Shown here piece after piece: positions 23,083 through 34,195 of a stretch of 51,702 nucleotides of DNA (the stretch's first letter is position 1; each line of letters opens with the position of its first letter). The DNA comes from Cylindrodendrum hubeiense (Eukaryota > Ascomycota > Sordariomycetes > Hypocreales > Nectriaceae). Both the position numbers and the translations under genes were made by a program. Location of the stretch: the NCBI GenBank assembly GCA_014621425.1, contig JAANBB010000290.1:1-51702 (forward strand), in the 5' to 3' direction. The notes under the pieces were generated by a model. It was not told where the DNA came from. It made no database searches and saw nothing but the letters and a program-made list of their open reading frames with translations.

Positions 23083-24136
23083 GCCACGCACTCTCTCACA
23101 ACATCAGATCACGCTTCAGCGTCGCCCTCGTCATCCCGGCGTTGAGGTCCCGTCAACCCGCCCAATCCTACCTCTCCTCTCCACACACACCGTCTCCTCG
23201 CCATCTCCGCAGTCCGCTCCGGGACCGCTCCTCGCACACACAACATCCGACAACCTCCAAAAAAAAAACCGACTGCATCCTCGGGGAAAATCCGCCTCGG
23301 GGCCGGCGCAGCTGGCCGGTTGACATTTCGTGTCGTCCGCCTGGTCGCTGCCTCCTCGTCCTCACCCCCTTTTCCCCTTTTCTCTCCAATTTGAAAGCGC
23401 TCTCGGTGCTGTTTTGTAATTAGGCGCTATCCCAAACGGAAGAGATGCGTAAAAAGATGTTCACTTGACTACATCCGCGTCCAAGTCTCATGCGTCCCAT
23501 TGATGTACTGTCGTGCCATGTCCTCCAATTACGTAGTTCCGCATCGTTGATCCAAGGAAATCCGGTGCTATTTTCAAGTTGGGCTCGCATTGGGCACTTG
23601 TGCTTGCTTGCATACGCCGTCCAGCAGCTCCAAGACCTGCGTTCTTACTGCATTGCTGCGGATGAGAGGAATCAACGTCGTCCGAGCCAAGCTAGTGGGG
23701 CCTAGCTCGAATCCTTCTGTCTCCCCGCCGCAAGACAGTAGGTAATCCGCGTCCCTAAATGCCCCCTCACCTAGAATTGCCCCCACTCGCACAACCATCA
23801 TGACCTCAATAAGATCCAATTGAACAGGCCATTTTGTGGTCCTTTTAAAAACTATGCCTTTAATGGCGTGATATTTTCGAAATTTCAATACAGGTCAAAT
23901 ACGACAAACCCCAAATACTCCAAAACGGGCCAGACAATGTGTCTTCTAAAACAAGGGGGGGATATTGAGCCCAAACTTTGTAAACCCCAAATAATGCCAC
24001 GCCGGTCCGCTATGCCGGGAATACTCCACGCCCCGATTATGCGATGGTCGTCATGCTCGTAGAATTCGTGATATGTGTCGAATCATGTTCATATCTGTGG
24101 ATGCGGTAGTTAATCGTCACTCTAGTCGATTTGACC
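23083..24136. other. Convergent intergenic region
   Basis: About 1.05 kb separate the 3' ends of BFR1 and the minus-strand CAIC-motif gene. It holds an A10 tract near 23263 and AT-richer DNA from about 23800. No gene is recognised. Confidence 0.6.
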
Positions 24137-24942
24137 TCAGTAACCGCCGTAATATGAGGGAGGTTGTTGTTGAGGTGGAGGAGCCCCGTAGGTTGATCGC
24201 CTGTCTCGAGGACCGGGGGTGCGACGGTCAGGACGTGGCATAGGAGGGGGTGTTCGAGACGGAAGGGCTGGTGGCTCATGATATCCAACTGGAGCGACGA
24301 CTGCCGAGGTGCCGGCAGGGGCACCATTAGAGCCGCTTCGTCTGTTGGCTTTTCGATAGCCATTGAGTGCGCTAAGGGGCGGCGCCTTTACTGCGGGTTC
24401 GTCCTCGGCCGGAAGAGTGAGTTCTACGAGACCAAAGAAATATTCCAGAACTTCGGGGTAGCGTTGTACGCTAGATTGCCAGTCCTCATCGATGCCCCTC
24501 TTAAGAGAGGCTTGAGCCTCGGCAATTTGGTTGGGATGGGGCGGTGCGTGATAGTAGTGGTAAGCGTGGGCGGTGATGCGATCCAGATGGGCAGAATGGG
24601 CGGTTTTCCGGCGTTCTGCGAGGAGTCGGAAGTATTCGAGGATATAGTCCTGTGCATGTGCTCGAACCCATGAACTGCGTTCAGTCAATTAGTGACATTG
24701 GTCGTGATGAATCTCGGAATGGAAGGGATCGCGAACCGTATGTCGTTATAGATGGACCGCATCATGCGGTCCTCAGCCTGCTTGACGGCCACCTCGAGTC
24801 GCTTGGCCTCGCAATCGCATGCCATGGTCGCCGGCGCATGGCAGATCGCGCAGTCTGGATCCATCCTGATGACAGGCTTTCGATATGGGTAGTCTCTAGT
24901 ATACATCTTAGCAACGCCGGGAGGTCGAAATAGCGATAGCAT
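24137..24942 (-). CDS. Conserved fungal protein of unknown function with CxxC motif
   Basis: Minus-strand exons 24942-24737 and 24674-24137 join across a 62-nt intron with a CTAAT branch-like region, reading NDIR|SWVRAHAQDY at the junction. The product is 247 residues; starting at the ATG at 24906 would give 235. The frame is open further upstream to about 25080 but has no ATG there. The core contains RMDPDCAICHAPATMACDCE, with four Cys and one His spaced like a small zinc site. It is followed by an alpha-helical region (AQDYILEYFRLLAERRKTAH) and then by a Pro/Arg-rich tail ending in PPPQQQPPSYYGGY. I recall similar proteins across Pezizomycotina but no assigned function. A role in protein-protein binding through the Pro/Tyr-rich tail is inference. 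Confidence 0.72.
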
Positions 24943-26891
24943 GGGTCCGACGTTGAGAGCAGGTCCGACGAGGGGTCCGAGGGGGAAGACAAAGGATACA
25001 AAATGATGTACAGGGGGGGTCAAGTCATGACATCGACGTAAAGGTCGATTGGGAATCTCCCTCTGACCCCGCTAACGAGTTTCATGAGGCAAAACGAGAC
25101 AAAAGCGAAGGAAGGCGGGCAAGGAAACCGAGAGTGTGGACGACGTAGGCCGGGGACGGGAGCCGGGGACGGGAGAGAGGAAAGAGCAACTGACCTGGTT
25201 AAGAAGACACGGCCGGTAGGAGACTGGCTCGGACGTGGCGGTAAGGAGATAACGAGACCAGAGGGGAAAGTGGTATGGTATGTCCGTCGTAGGCCAGCAG
25301 ACAGGCGAGAGAGCAGCTGTTTCGCTGGGGCCAGTATGTATCCTGCAAGCACCAGCAGCTCTCGGGGCTTGAGCTGGAAGGGAGGAGAAACTGAGGAGCG
25401 AGATGGAAGAAGTCGCGTGGGGAACTGAGGGAAGCTATGTGGAGAGATCGAATGAGGAGGGCTGGTCCACGTCCTCTGTCGTGGCTCGAATGCGGGACCA
25501 CGGAGCGTATGCAGGCTGGCCCAATGGCCTTGAGCTGACCCAAGGGAGGGGCGTATGGGGGCGAACCGTCGTTGGGCGATGCGGCTGCTCAGGTGCTGTT
25601 CTGGTAGTAGTGGATGGTAACGAGCAGTAGTAGCACGAGAAGGTGGGAGGGGGGGATGGAACGTGGACAAGAGGAATTGGGCGAGAGTGAGACGGATTCG
25701 GTGAGATGGGCGGCGCCGGTCGCTAGAGGCCGGTGCGAGCGGGACAGTGATGTGGACTCGAGCCGAGTGTTAGACAGGTGAACCCAGCAAAAGGAAGAAA
25801 GAAGGCCGGGCCAAAAGCTAAGAACCCAAAGAAAATGGGGAGCCGCTTGGCCTAAGGGTGGTGAGGAGCAAGGGCAAATTGCCGACCGTCCAACTTGGGC
25901 GAATAAAGACGAGCATATCCGGACGGTGGCGGGTGAACCCCAGCAGGCCAACGAGGGACGGCAGCGGAGGGGCGACGGAGGTGTGAGGGATACCCTGCGG
26001 CCAGCCGATTCACCGCATTTTGGCATCAGCAGGCCTTCTCCCAGTTTCCAGCGACAACGCCAGCACTGGCTGGAGGCTGGTCGAATGGCAGTATGCGCGG
26101 TCCATGGGCCGTTCTGGGCTGGCTGCAGATGCCGACAGGCGAGGCGAGACGAACGGGCAGCATGGACAAACACGCCATTGATTGGCACAACGGAGGACGA
26201 CTCGCAGGGAACGGTGATTTGAATGGTCGACGGTATGCAATTTGACTAAGATAGGTAACGTATGCGAAAACGGGCGAAGTACGAGGTACGACGGATCAGA
26301 GATGAACGGCAGGCGATAGACTAGTATCTCGTAGCAATGACCAGGTATAGAAGACGGCCGTCGACGCTGAAGCAAAGTTGTCCCTAGTTAGTAGGCGCGA
26401 AACTCTGAATCCATCGATGTGAGGGGCTGAGACCGATGAAGCATAGTGTCGCGTGGGAGACGAGGGGGAGTGACAGATGGTGATCAATAGCGACGGAGTT
26501 GGGTTGACGATTGTGATGTGAAGGAGGAAGAATCATTCCCCCGCAGTAACTACCCACCTACCGATGAAGTAAGATGGAAGTCACAGCCTCCTCCATCCCT
26601 TCATTCCTGGACGTGCACCTAATCAGGTGCGTACCTCAGGCACGGGCTAATTAGAGGCAAGGAGAGCGTTGTTGCCTGCTGCTCTGGAGGCTCTTTCCTT
26701 TCCAGGGCATATTCCTGGTGGTGTGCGGAGCCTGCGTGGAAATCCTCCTTATCTTATCAGACCTCTTCCAGAAATTTTGAGCTGGCCCATGTTGCACGAG
26801 AGCTTCAATGTGATTGAGCAATTGCTTGCACATCAAATCTTCATTTTCCCTCGATTCCTCGAGCCCGAGCAGGGCCACCTCCACAGCAATC
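24943..26891. promoter_or_regulatory. Divergent intergenic region upstream of MTG2
   Basis: About 1.95 kb between two start codons. The part nearest the minus-strand gene is strongly pyrimidine-rich on the minus strand (25080-25700), as expected for a long 5' leader. Open frames there are Pro/Ser/Leu/Arg-rich and have no recognisable domain, so they are not called as genes. Confidence 0.5.
26808..26813 (+). promoter_or_regulatory. Start-stop uORF (ATGTGA) upstream of MTG2
   Basis: An ATG followed directly by TGA lies 79 nt before the MTG2 start codon. A second ATG at 26789 opens a frame that overlaps the start of MTG2 and ends at 27064. If transcription starts before 26789, both would be met before the main ATG. 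The transcript start is not known. Confidence 0.3.
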
Positions 26892-28634
26892 ATGGCCCCC
26901 CGGTGTCCCAATGCCTCGCCCACGCTTCTCCCGTTCCTATATCCTTCCCTCGTCTCCCAACGCTGCACCCTCAACGCCGTTGCTGCTGCCGCCGCCATCC
27001 GAAGACGATACAGCTCAACCGTCAACGATCTACCCGAATCGCGCCTGAATCCGGCCCCCGATGACTATGCGGCTCCCACCTTCGCCGACAAGGCCCAGCT
27101 GACCCTTTATGCGGGTCGCGGCGGCAACGGCTGTATCTCCTTCCTGCGCGAGGCCTACATTGCCGAAGGCCCCCCCAATGGCGGCGACGGCGGCCATGGA
27201 GGCAATGTCTACATCCAAGCTGCCCATGGCGAGACCTCCCTGCACAAGCTGGCTCGAAAGCGGTTCGCACACGCTGGTCGCGGCAAGCACGGGCAGGGCA
27301 GCGCGAAGAGCGGCACCCGAGGAGACGATATCATCATCACCGTGCCTGTGGGAACCGTGGTGCGCGAGTTGGACCGTGAAGACCCTGTCGCCGATGAAGC
27401 CATAAACATGCGCATCTGGCGTGCACAACAGAAGTTGCTGAAGCAGGAAAAGCGCTTGGCGGATTTAGAACGGCAGAGGTTTGCACGAGAGGAGGGCATC
27501 GAAGACCCAGAGGATGAAAGACTCCAGGAGAGGGAGAAGGAAGAGGACGACGAAGAGGATGACGACCCAGAGCGACACAAGTGGCTCATATACCCTGGCT
27601 TGTCAAAGACTGATGTCAAGGAGACGGTCTTCCCTCGCCTTCAGAAGCGCCATCGTATCTACAAGCAGCCTCCGCCTACCATTCATCTGGACCTCTCCCG
27701 CCCGACTCCTAACCCTATCCTGCTTGCTGCCGGAGGCATCGGTGGCCTAGGAAACCCTCACTTCACTTCCCGGGAGCACCCCCGGCCTATGTTTGCAACC
27801 AAAGGCGAGGATGCGGTAATAATGAACATCGAACTCGAGCTCAAGCTTCTTGCCGACGTGGGTCTCGTCGGCCTGCCCAATGCTGGCAAAAGCACCCTCC
27901 TCCGCGCCCTCACCAACAGCCGTGCCCGAGTCGGCAACTGGGCCTTTACCACCCTGCAGCCCAATATCGGCACTGTCATCCTCGACAAGTACTCCGGCCG
28001 CCCCACCATCAAGAGCTACCGCCGATACCCTGCACAGATGGGCATGCCTGAGGCTGTTGACGCTGAGCCGCGCACCCGCTTCTCTGTTGCCGACATCCCC
28101 GGTTTGATCGAGGGGGCTCACCTTGACCGGGGGCTGGGTATAGCTTTCCTGCGCCACGTCGAGCGTGCAGGCGTCCTTGCTTTTGTCATCGATCTTGCTG
28201 CCGGAAATGCAGTCAAGGCCCTCACCGCCCTATGGCGGGAGGTTGGCCTGTACGCCCAGATGCGTGATGAAGAGGAGCAAGATCGTGAGGTTGACACACG
28301 CATCGACTGGGATATGGCATCCAATGCGCGCGGGCCTATCAACCTGGGCCATGACTTCAATGCAGCATCGCAGCCCCCCGCAGAATTGCCCGGTATTCAG
28401 ATCGCTGGCAAGCCCTGGTTTGTCGTCGCGACCAAGGCTGACTTGCCAGAGACACAGGAGAACTTCAAGGAGCTCAAGGAGTATTTGGACAGCGTAACAA
28501 ACGGGGAGCTGCCGCACCCAAGTGGAGCCAATAACGCCTGGACCAAAGACTGCGCTGCCATCCCGGTGAGTGCCATCAACGGCCAGGGAGTGGATAGGAT
28601 TGTTCACTGGACCGTCGGCCTGCTGGACGAGTAG
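26892..28634 (+). CDS. MTG2: Mitochondrial Obg-family GTPase (Mtg2-like)
   Basis: A single exon encodes 580 residues. The first ~45 residues contain no acidic residue and end in IRRRYSST, a typical mitochondrial presequence with a possible cleavage site after RRR-Y. A glycine-rich Obg fold follows (AGRGGNGCISFLREAYI, then GGDGGHGGNVYIQA). The GTPase domain has G1 GLPNAGKST at ~327-335, G3 DIPG at ~401-404, G4 TKAD at ~514-517 and a G5 PVSA segment. An acidic, Lys/Arg/Glu-rich insertion of ~100 residues (about 180-280) sits inside the Obg domain, which is longer than in bacterial ObgE. Obg/Mtg2 proteins assist assembly of the mitochondrial large ribosomal subunit on the matrix side of the inner membrane. 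The ATG at 26892 is the first one in frame. Confidence 0.92.
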   Translation: MAPRCPNASPTLLPFLYPSLVSQRCTLNAVAAAAAIRRRYSSTVNDLPESRLNPAPDDYAAPTFADKAQLTLYAGRGGNGCISFLREAYIAEGPPNGGDGGHGGNVYIQAAHGETSLHKLARKRFAHAGRGKHGQGSAKSGTRGDDIIITVPVGTVVRELDREDPVADEAINMRIWRAQQKLLKQEKRLADLERQRFAREEGIEDPEDERLQEREKEEDDEEDDDPERHKWLIYPGLSKTDVKETVFPRLQKRHRIYKQPPPTIHLDLSRPTPNPILLAAGGIGGLGNPHFTSREHPRPMFATKGEDAVIMNIELELKLLADVGLVGLPNAGKSTLLRALTNSRARVGNWAFTTLQPNIGTVILDKYSGRPTIKSYRRYPAQMGMPEAVDAEPRTRFSVADIPGLIEGAHLDRGLGIAFLRHVERAGVLAFVIDLAAGNAVKALTALWREVGLYAQMRDEEEQDREVDTRIDWDMASNARGPINLGHDFNAASQPPAELPGIQIAGKPWFVVATKADLPETQENFKELKEYLDSVTNGELPHPSGANNAWTKDCAAIPVSAINGQGVDRIVHWTVGLLDE

Positions 28635-29048
28635 ACGTCACTTCAGACCGTCATTGTATTATATCAATACCACTGTATCATATCATTCAACCAGTGCTAT
28701 TCGCGCTAACGAAATGTAACCTTTGTATCATTAGTATAACCACCAAACCCAGAAGATCAAATAGTCATGCGTTGCTCGCACTTATTCATGGCGAAGACCA
28801 AATCCGTCCCATAACCCTTAATAAGGCTGATATTTCCCCAACCTAATTCAGAACCAAGCTTATCATTGATCCCAAATGATGATAACTGACTGACCTCACT
28901 ACTGTATGTGGAGGTTTCCAAGAACGATTACGAGAACGCATTCACGGATATCACTCAGGCATTTGATGCTGAGATCTAAATCTCATGTCTCAATTCAATA
29001 CTAACACCAACTAAAAACGACTGTAATCAAGTTCTTGTACATGTCTAT
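28635..29048. other. Short convergent intergenic region MTG2 / NCL1
   Basis: 414 bp between two stop codons, AT-richer than the flanking genes. ATATCAATACC and TATCATATC segments near 28660-28690 are likely parts of 3' ends. Nothing else is seen. Confidence 0.6.
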
Positions 29049-31760
29049 TCACGCATTTTCAGCGGCAATTTCTTCAACCTTTCCCTCGACCTTTTCCTCG
29101 GTCTTTGTCTCGGCCTTCTCCTCGGTTTCTTTAACCCCATCCGCCTCCACAGCAACATCGGCGCCCTCGGTGCTGTTGTCTTCCACAGTCTTCTCCTGGT
29201 TCTTCTGCTTATGCAGGCTGATGTTGATGAGGGGAGAGGTGTCGTTAAAGATACGCAACAACATGGCGGCACGATCCTCCTTGGGAAGCATAAGGTTGAG
29301 CGAGTGGATGCTCTTCCAGAGCGGCAAGGCCATGCGCTCGTTAAAGTCCGGGTCGGTGCCGTCGGGCTCGACACGCAGAACGCAGCAACCCATGCCGATG
29401 TCGCGGACGCGCTCGCCAATCTCATCAAATCGCTCCCATTCGTTACCGGAGATACGGGGGAACATCTCGATGAGGAGCTTGTGGAAGGTCTCCTTGTTGC
29501 GGAGGTGGATGACGCGGGGCTCGCCGACGTACCCCTGAAGGATAGGCATACCCTCGGACTGAATGCGCCAGCGGCAGACCTCGGCGGAAGGGGCATCCTG
29601 CTTCATGTACATTTTGACACCGCCGTGGATGAACTTGATGCCTCGGCCCTCGTTCTCCTTAAGGATGTCGCGCAGAAGGGCGCTGGTGTAGTAGATAGCC
29701 TTGGCAGGCTCACCCATCTCGTTACGGACCATGTATCGATCATCAGGAAATCGGGTCGAGAGATGATAGAATTCCTTGATGTTCATAATGATGGGGTGAG
29801 AGGGCGAGAGGTACTTGAAGGGTTCTTCAACAATTCCATTTCGCCGGGGCTTGCCGCCGTCCTGCTTAGGCTGGGCGACGGGAGTCGCGGTAGCAGGCTC
29901 GGCGGATGCAGGCTCGGCGGATGTGGGCTCGGCATCCGTTTTCACCTTCTTCGCAGGCTGCTCCTCGGTCTCTTCCTCATCTAAAGGCCTCTTATTGCCG
30001 TTCGTAGATTCGTCAGTCATAGCAACATCCTCCGCCTTGGTGTCGGCGACGACAGGAGCAGTCTCGGCCTCAACCTTGTCGGCGGTCTCGGTCTCGGGCT
30101 TTTCGATGGCCTCCTCGGTGGTCTCCTCGGTGGTCTCCTCGGTGGCCTTTTCAACTGATGGAGCCTCAACACCATTAGCCTTGGCAGGAGTCGGCTTGCG
30201 GTCGTTCTCGTTCCTCGCCCTGAAATCAGTCTTCTTCTGCAGCACAGTGATGAAAAAGGCACCAGTATCCTGCATGTGAGGGTAGACTCGCATACAACGC
30301 TCCAGGGGTAGATCGGCACAATCAGAGCCCTCGAGTCTAGGGAACATGGTCTCCACAACCCTTCCGGGGGGGACTCCCTCGCTGTTCTCGTTGGCGAAAT
30401 CCTCGACTTCCTTCCATGAATTCCAGATCTTGGCAGACTTGTCCATGATCTTCCACGATTTCATGCCTGGGTATCGCTTCAAGGCAACCAGCTTGTTGCT
30501 GCAGTCAACGATCTCGACATTGTCGGGGCCACCGCATCGCTCGATAGCGGACACCACGACGGCTTCGTTTTCAACAGGGTTCATGCTGCAGGTAGAGAAG
30601 ACGACTCGGCCACCAACCTTGAGCAGCTGGAGAGCTCGCACCAGAATTCTGATTTGAGTGGTGTGCAGACCAAGCGCACTGCCGGGTTGCCAGTCCTTCC
30701 AAAGGTTTGCATTCTTTCGGACAGTTCCGTCACCAGAGCAAGGAACATCGGCCAGAATTCGGTCGAACTTCAGGTACTTTGCCTTGGTGGAGTTGGGGTC
30801 GGAAGGAAGCTTGATAGAGGGGAACTGGGTGGCGTCGTGGTTGGTGACGATAAGGTTAGCGGACGAGAGTCGCTTCAGCTGATGGACCAGCATGTGGCCG
30901 CGCTTGTAGTCGGAGTCGTTGGCGATGAGCAGGCCAGTAGCTCGTCCGGCGTCGGTCGGGTCGGCTTCGAGATCGACGTCAATTTCGTCCTGGGTCTCTA
31001 CACCGAGGTCAAGTCCATCCTCCTGGGCGAAGGCGCGCAGGGTCTTGCGGACTCGCGCTTCCTCGCCCACGTGGATCAACTCGAGGAGCTGAGCCGCCTT
31101 GCTTCCAGGAGCAGCACACATGTCCAGGACAGTCATACCAGGGCGCAGATCCATCAACAGAGGAGGAATCATGCTGACGACTTCCTGGCGACTAATGTTT
31201 CCGACGCACGTCTCAGAGACCAGGAACTTCTGGAAGGCGGCGAAGGGAGGGAACTTGCGGATGACGTTCTTCGGGGTCGTCATCCACCAAGCGAGCTCGT
31301 CGGGGTACCAAGGAACAGCCAGAGGTGGCGCGACCGGGCTGCCATCTTGGTGCTCGATCTTGATGATTTCGGGGATGTATCTGTCCTTGAGGAGTCTCTT
31401 GACGTTGAGCGCATGGCTGGCGCAAGCGGGTTAGCATGTGTCTTCTCTGACCGCGACGGATGCATCATGCCACATACCCCTTGGAACCGCAGAATCGAAA
31501 GCTGTTAGGAAGCTCGCGCTTCAAAGCGTCCCAGTAGGCCGTGTTTTCCTCCTCGGGCAGCTGTAGAAGGGTATCATAAAAGCGTTGCAGTTTCTCATTT
31601 TCCTTGGGGACAACTGGGTAGTCCCTGAAGCTGCCGCCGGACTGACCGCCACCTCGGCCGCCGCCGCCTCCTCGTCGGTTCTTGCCCTACAGATAAACGT
31701 TAGCAGGGCGTGATTGATACGGAATTGGGGCGTGCGCACGCGGAAATTCTTCTTGCCCAT
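29049..31760 (-). CDS. NCL1: Multisite tRNA (cytosine-5) methyltransferase (Trm4/Ncl1, NSUN2 type)
   Basis: Minus-strand exons 31760-31740 (only seven codons), 31686-31478 and 31416-29049 join across introns of 53 and 61 nt to give 865 residues. The N-terminus MGKKNFR is followed by a Gly/Arg-rich stretch, then the domain entry FYDTLLQLPEEENTAYWDAL and CGSKGHALNVKRLLKDRYIP. The SAM-binding motif VLDMCAAPGSKAAQLLELI lies near residue 180. The two catalytic cysteines of this class are in DVPCSGDG near 300 and STCSMNPVENEA near 356. The enzyme makes m5C at several tRNA positions in the nucleus. The region after about residue 460 contains a long acidic linker rich in Glu/Thr/Ala, then a conserved C-terminal domain, then another acidic EKVEGKVEE tail. 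Convergent with MTG2. Confidence 0.93.
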
Positions 31761-32637
31761 TGTCGCGAATGTTGTTGCGGTTGAAGAGCTTGCGACAGAA
31801 ATTTCTACTGGCAGAAAGGTGACGCCCCGCCGCTGCATTTTAGCTCGCCGAGTTGACACCCCGCGGACGCGCTAGTGCTGTTTGTGGCTGGAGCTTCACG
31901 ACACCCATGTACTCCGTACCTAGCCTACCACCTACCTTCAGGTACGTTCTATAATTACATGGAATATCAGTCGCACAGTTGTTCCCAGAGGAACCTAATA
32001 ATAATTTGTTTAGGCCTCATACCTGATTATTTAGGGTTGGGTTTTTTAGACCCAAGACTAATACCAGAGTGAATAGATTGAATAGGCTGATATCCCGTAG
32101 TCTCTGGTTAATGAAGATCTGCGATCTAAGGTCTATCAATAGGGCCAGGTTTTGATTAGATATCAAGAAGAGAATAATCGTAAAAGCTCCAAGATTCACA
32201 GGAGTACATCTCTTTGGAGGCCGGCTGCAATTCTTGCATTGTCCTTTCAAGGCATTTCTGGTAGGTCTCGGTTCATGGGTGATAGGTGTGGCGGCCGTAT
32301 TAGACGGGGCGTCATTCCTAGCTGGTTGGTTTCAATCCGGCACCTTTATATTGTTTGGCGTGGTATAGAAATGAATCAACTCGGTCCGATATGAAAGGTC
32401 TGTCCAAATGTGGTGCATGAGAACTAGCCTGAAGACGGATAGGTGTGAGTGGTAACAGGTCCAGAAACACAACGGTTGTTGTTGAACTCTGGCGTCTGCC
32501 TTAGTCCATGTTACCTCCACCTTACCTCCAACTCACATTCTTCTCACTTTCTTCCCATTTCCACCAATAACTCGTAGCCATCTCTTCATCTCTGATTTGA
32601 GTCTTTCTCCAAATTCTACAGGAGCATCAGTCATTGA
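31761..32637. other. Upstream region of NCL1, AT-rich
   Basis: This region holds the NCL1 promoter. TACTCCGTA lies at 31910-31918, and several CCTACC/TACCT repeats follow at 31918-31940. From about 31940 the base composition becomes clearly AT-rich and stays mixed until about 38.9 kb. No gene is supported; a GGTTTCAATCC tRNA B-box-like string near 32330 has no matching A box. Confidence 0.5.
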
Positions 32638-33505
32638 GAATTATACATTGTGCAATTTCCGCCAAACCACAAACCCAGACAAAGGCGGTACGCAACATCC
32701 CTCCTTGCGATAGCGCAGCCGAATTTTGCCGTCACGCGCATCTTGGTCGGATACCTGCAATATGCCGATAACACGAAGAGACAGCGACATTTGTGCTACC
32801 ATCCCACGGATCTGTGGCGCGACTGGGACCACAAGCTAGACAACCTAGAGAGGCAAACCTATAAGAGAGAAGTGTCGTGTTTGAGGCATGCTCCGAATGC
32901 CAAGGGCTGGAGTTGCCCCAAATTTAGCCAGAAAGGCGACAACATGTTGTGGACCCTCTGGGCATTCTTGAAGATCATGTTCCCCTCGGAAAGCATCGTT
33001 AGGTCGAATATCGCAGTACTGGTGCATACCACGTTCCCTCAGGCCGCCATCACTCAGTGGAACCCGAATAACAAGGGCCCGGCAGCAGACGAGAGCTTTC
33101 GAAGTTGCCAATCGTTTCACCAGCTCGCGCAAAGTATCATACAAGAGATTGAGGCAAGGGTGGAACAAGCGAAGATAGGGCAACGCCAAATTTCCGATCT
33201 CGACGCTTTTGACACCCGAAACCTCGAGAGTAGCAATCGTGGCGACAGAGGCATCCAGCTAACTCAAACACACGACCATACTGCCCCGTCTCGAAAGAGA
33301 AAATTAAATCCAGCATCTACTTCCAACACCAAATATTATTGGGGCATCACGAGCAGTCAACGCGACGCTCCAGAATGCGGCCGCCAAGTTCCAAATGTGC
33401 GAGGCTCGTATCAGCCACGTCTGGCTAGAGATTGACAATCCCAAACGCGAACTAACCAGGGCAAATGAGCGAATTGCTGATCTCGAAGCAGGGTGTGCTC
33501 AGTGA
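32638..33505 (+). pseudogene. Degenerate open frame, no start codon and probable frameshift
   Basis: The frame opening after the TGA at 32635 stays open for about 800 nt but has no ATG before 32945. A pyrimidine-rich leader-like tract at 32530-32580 precedes it. The encoded string has a plausible protein composition, with blocks such as GYLQYADNTKRQRHLCYHP, MLWTLWAFLKIMFPSES and SIIQEIEARVEQAKIGQ. Near 33345 the apparent coding signal moves to the +1 frame, which continues as a coiled-coil-like tail (KFQMCEARISHVWLEIDN, then RANERIADLEAGCAQ) to a stop at 33503-33505. A single base change in the TTGGGGC run could explain the shift. An alternative is an intron from the GT near 33242 to the CAG before 33358, which also keeps phase. 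I do not recognise the family. Broken gene is the simplest reading. Confidence 0.4.
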
Positions 33506-34112
33506 ACTTGTAGACATGTGAATACTACGTTCAGCTACAGGTCCTCGCGGAGCTAGGGTTAATTCCAGCGTAGGTAGGTGTCCAACGGGGTATTTACCCG
33601 GTACTCAACATTGCTAGGCTTCAGAAACGTTGCAATCCCAATGAGCTCCTACCTGACAGAAAATTTCCAGGATTAAATTCCTTTCGTGTAGCCAAAGGCG
33701 CATATAATGGTCAACATCGAATACCGGTCTGTGGGCGAGTGATTCGACTTTGCAGGACTTGACGGTTCAACACCACACCATGTTGCCCTTAAGTGCTAGG
33801 ATTATGCAGCTGCTCAGGCACCCGCAAAAACCCAAATAGCGGAGGGTTCAACCAGGACTCCAGATAATGCCTAAGGCACACGTATTTGATGGTGCAAGAT
33901 GTAAAAGCATTCACAATTCACAATTCACTCACATGTCTGCATGGGCATCAGTTCATTGAATCACGTTGCTTGCGGTGCACTACGTTTACGGCTGAAGCTG
34001 GGACCTGTGGCTGCCTAGCTGCCTAGCCGTGTTACTGGTCCGCAGGGAGAGCACGTCTATTGTGGCCCCACTTTTCCAATCACTCCCTCACGTGTTCCAT
34101 CCCTTCTGTGGG
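33506..34112. other. Intergenic stretch, nothing recognised
   Basis: AT-mixed DNA with short direct repeats (CACAATTCACAATTCAC near 33910, CTGCCTAGCTGCCTAGC near 34014). No coding signal. Confidence 0.55.
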
Positions 34113-34119
34113 TATATAA
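34113..34119 (+). promoter_or_regulatory. TATA box
   Basis: TATATAA at the end of GGGTATATAATC lies 77 bp before an ATG at 34196, with a CT-rich leader between them (TTTCTCTTTCTTCTTC). Confidence 0.5.
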
Positions 34120-34195
34120 TCTCCGCCTGCCCTCCGTGTTTTGTTCGGTTTTCTCTTTCTTCTTCATACTTACCTTGTTCCGAACTCCCTCGCTC

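Noticed and set aside
24943..25023. Upstream extension of the CAIC-motif protein to 25023
   Set aside because: That position is a TTG codon, not ATG; the first in-frame ATG is at 24942.
25020..26188. Minus-strand frames of 216 and 199 codons upstream of the CAIC-motif gene
   Set aside because: Pyrimidine-rich leader DNA with Ser/Pro/Leu/Arg bias; no conserved residues or domain recognised.
32325..32345. B-box-like GGTTTCAATCC
   Set aside because: No A box at the expected distance upstream and no acceptor stem pairing.
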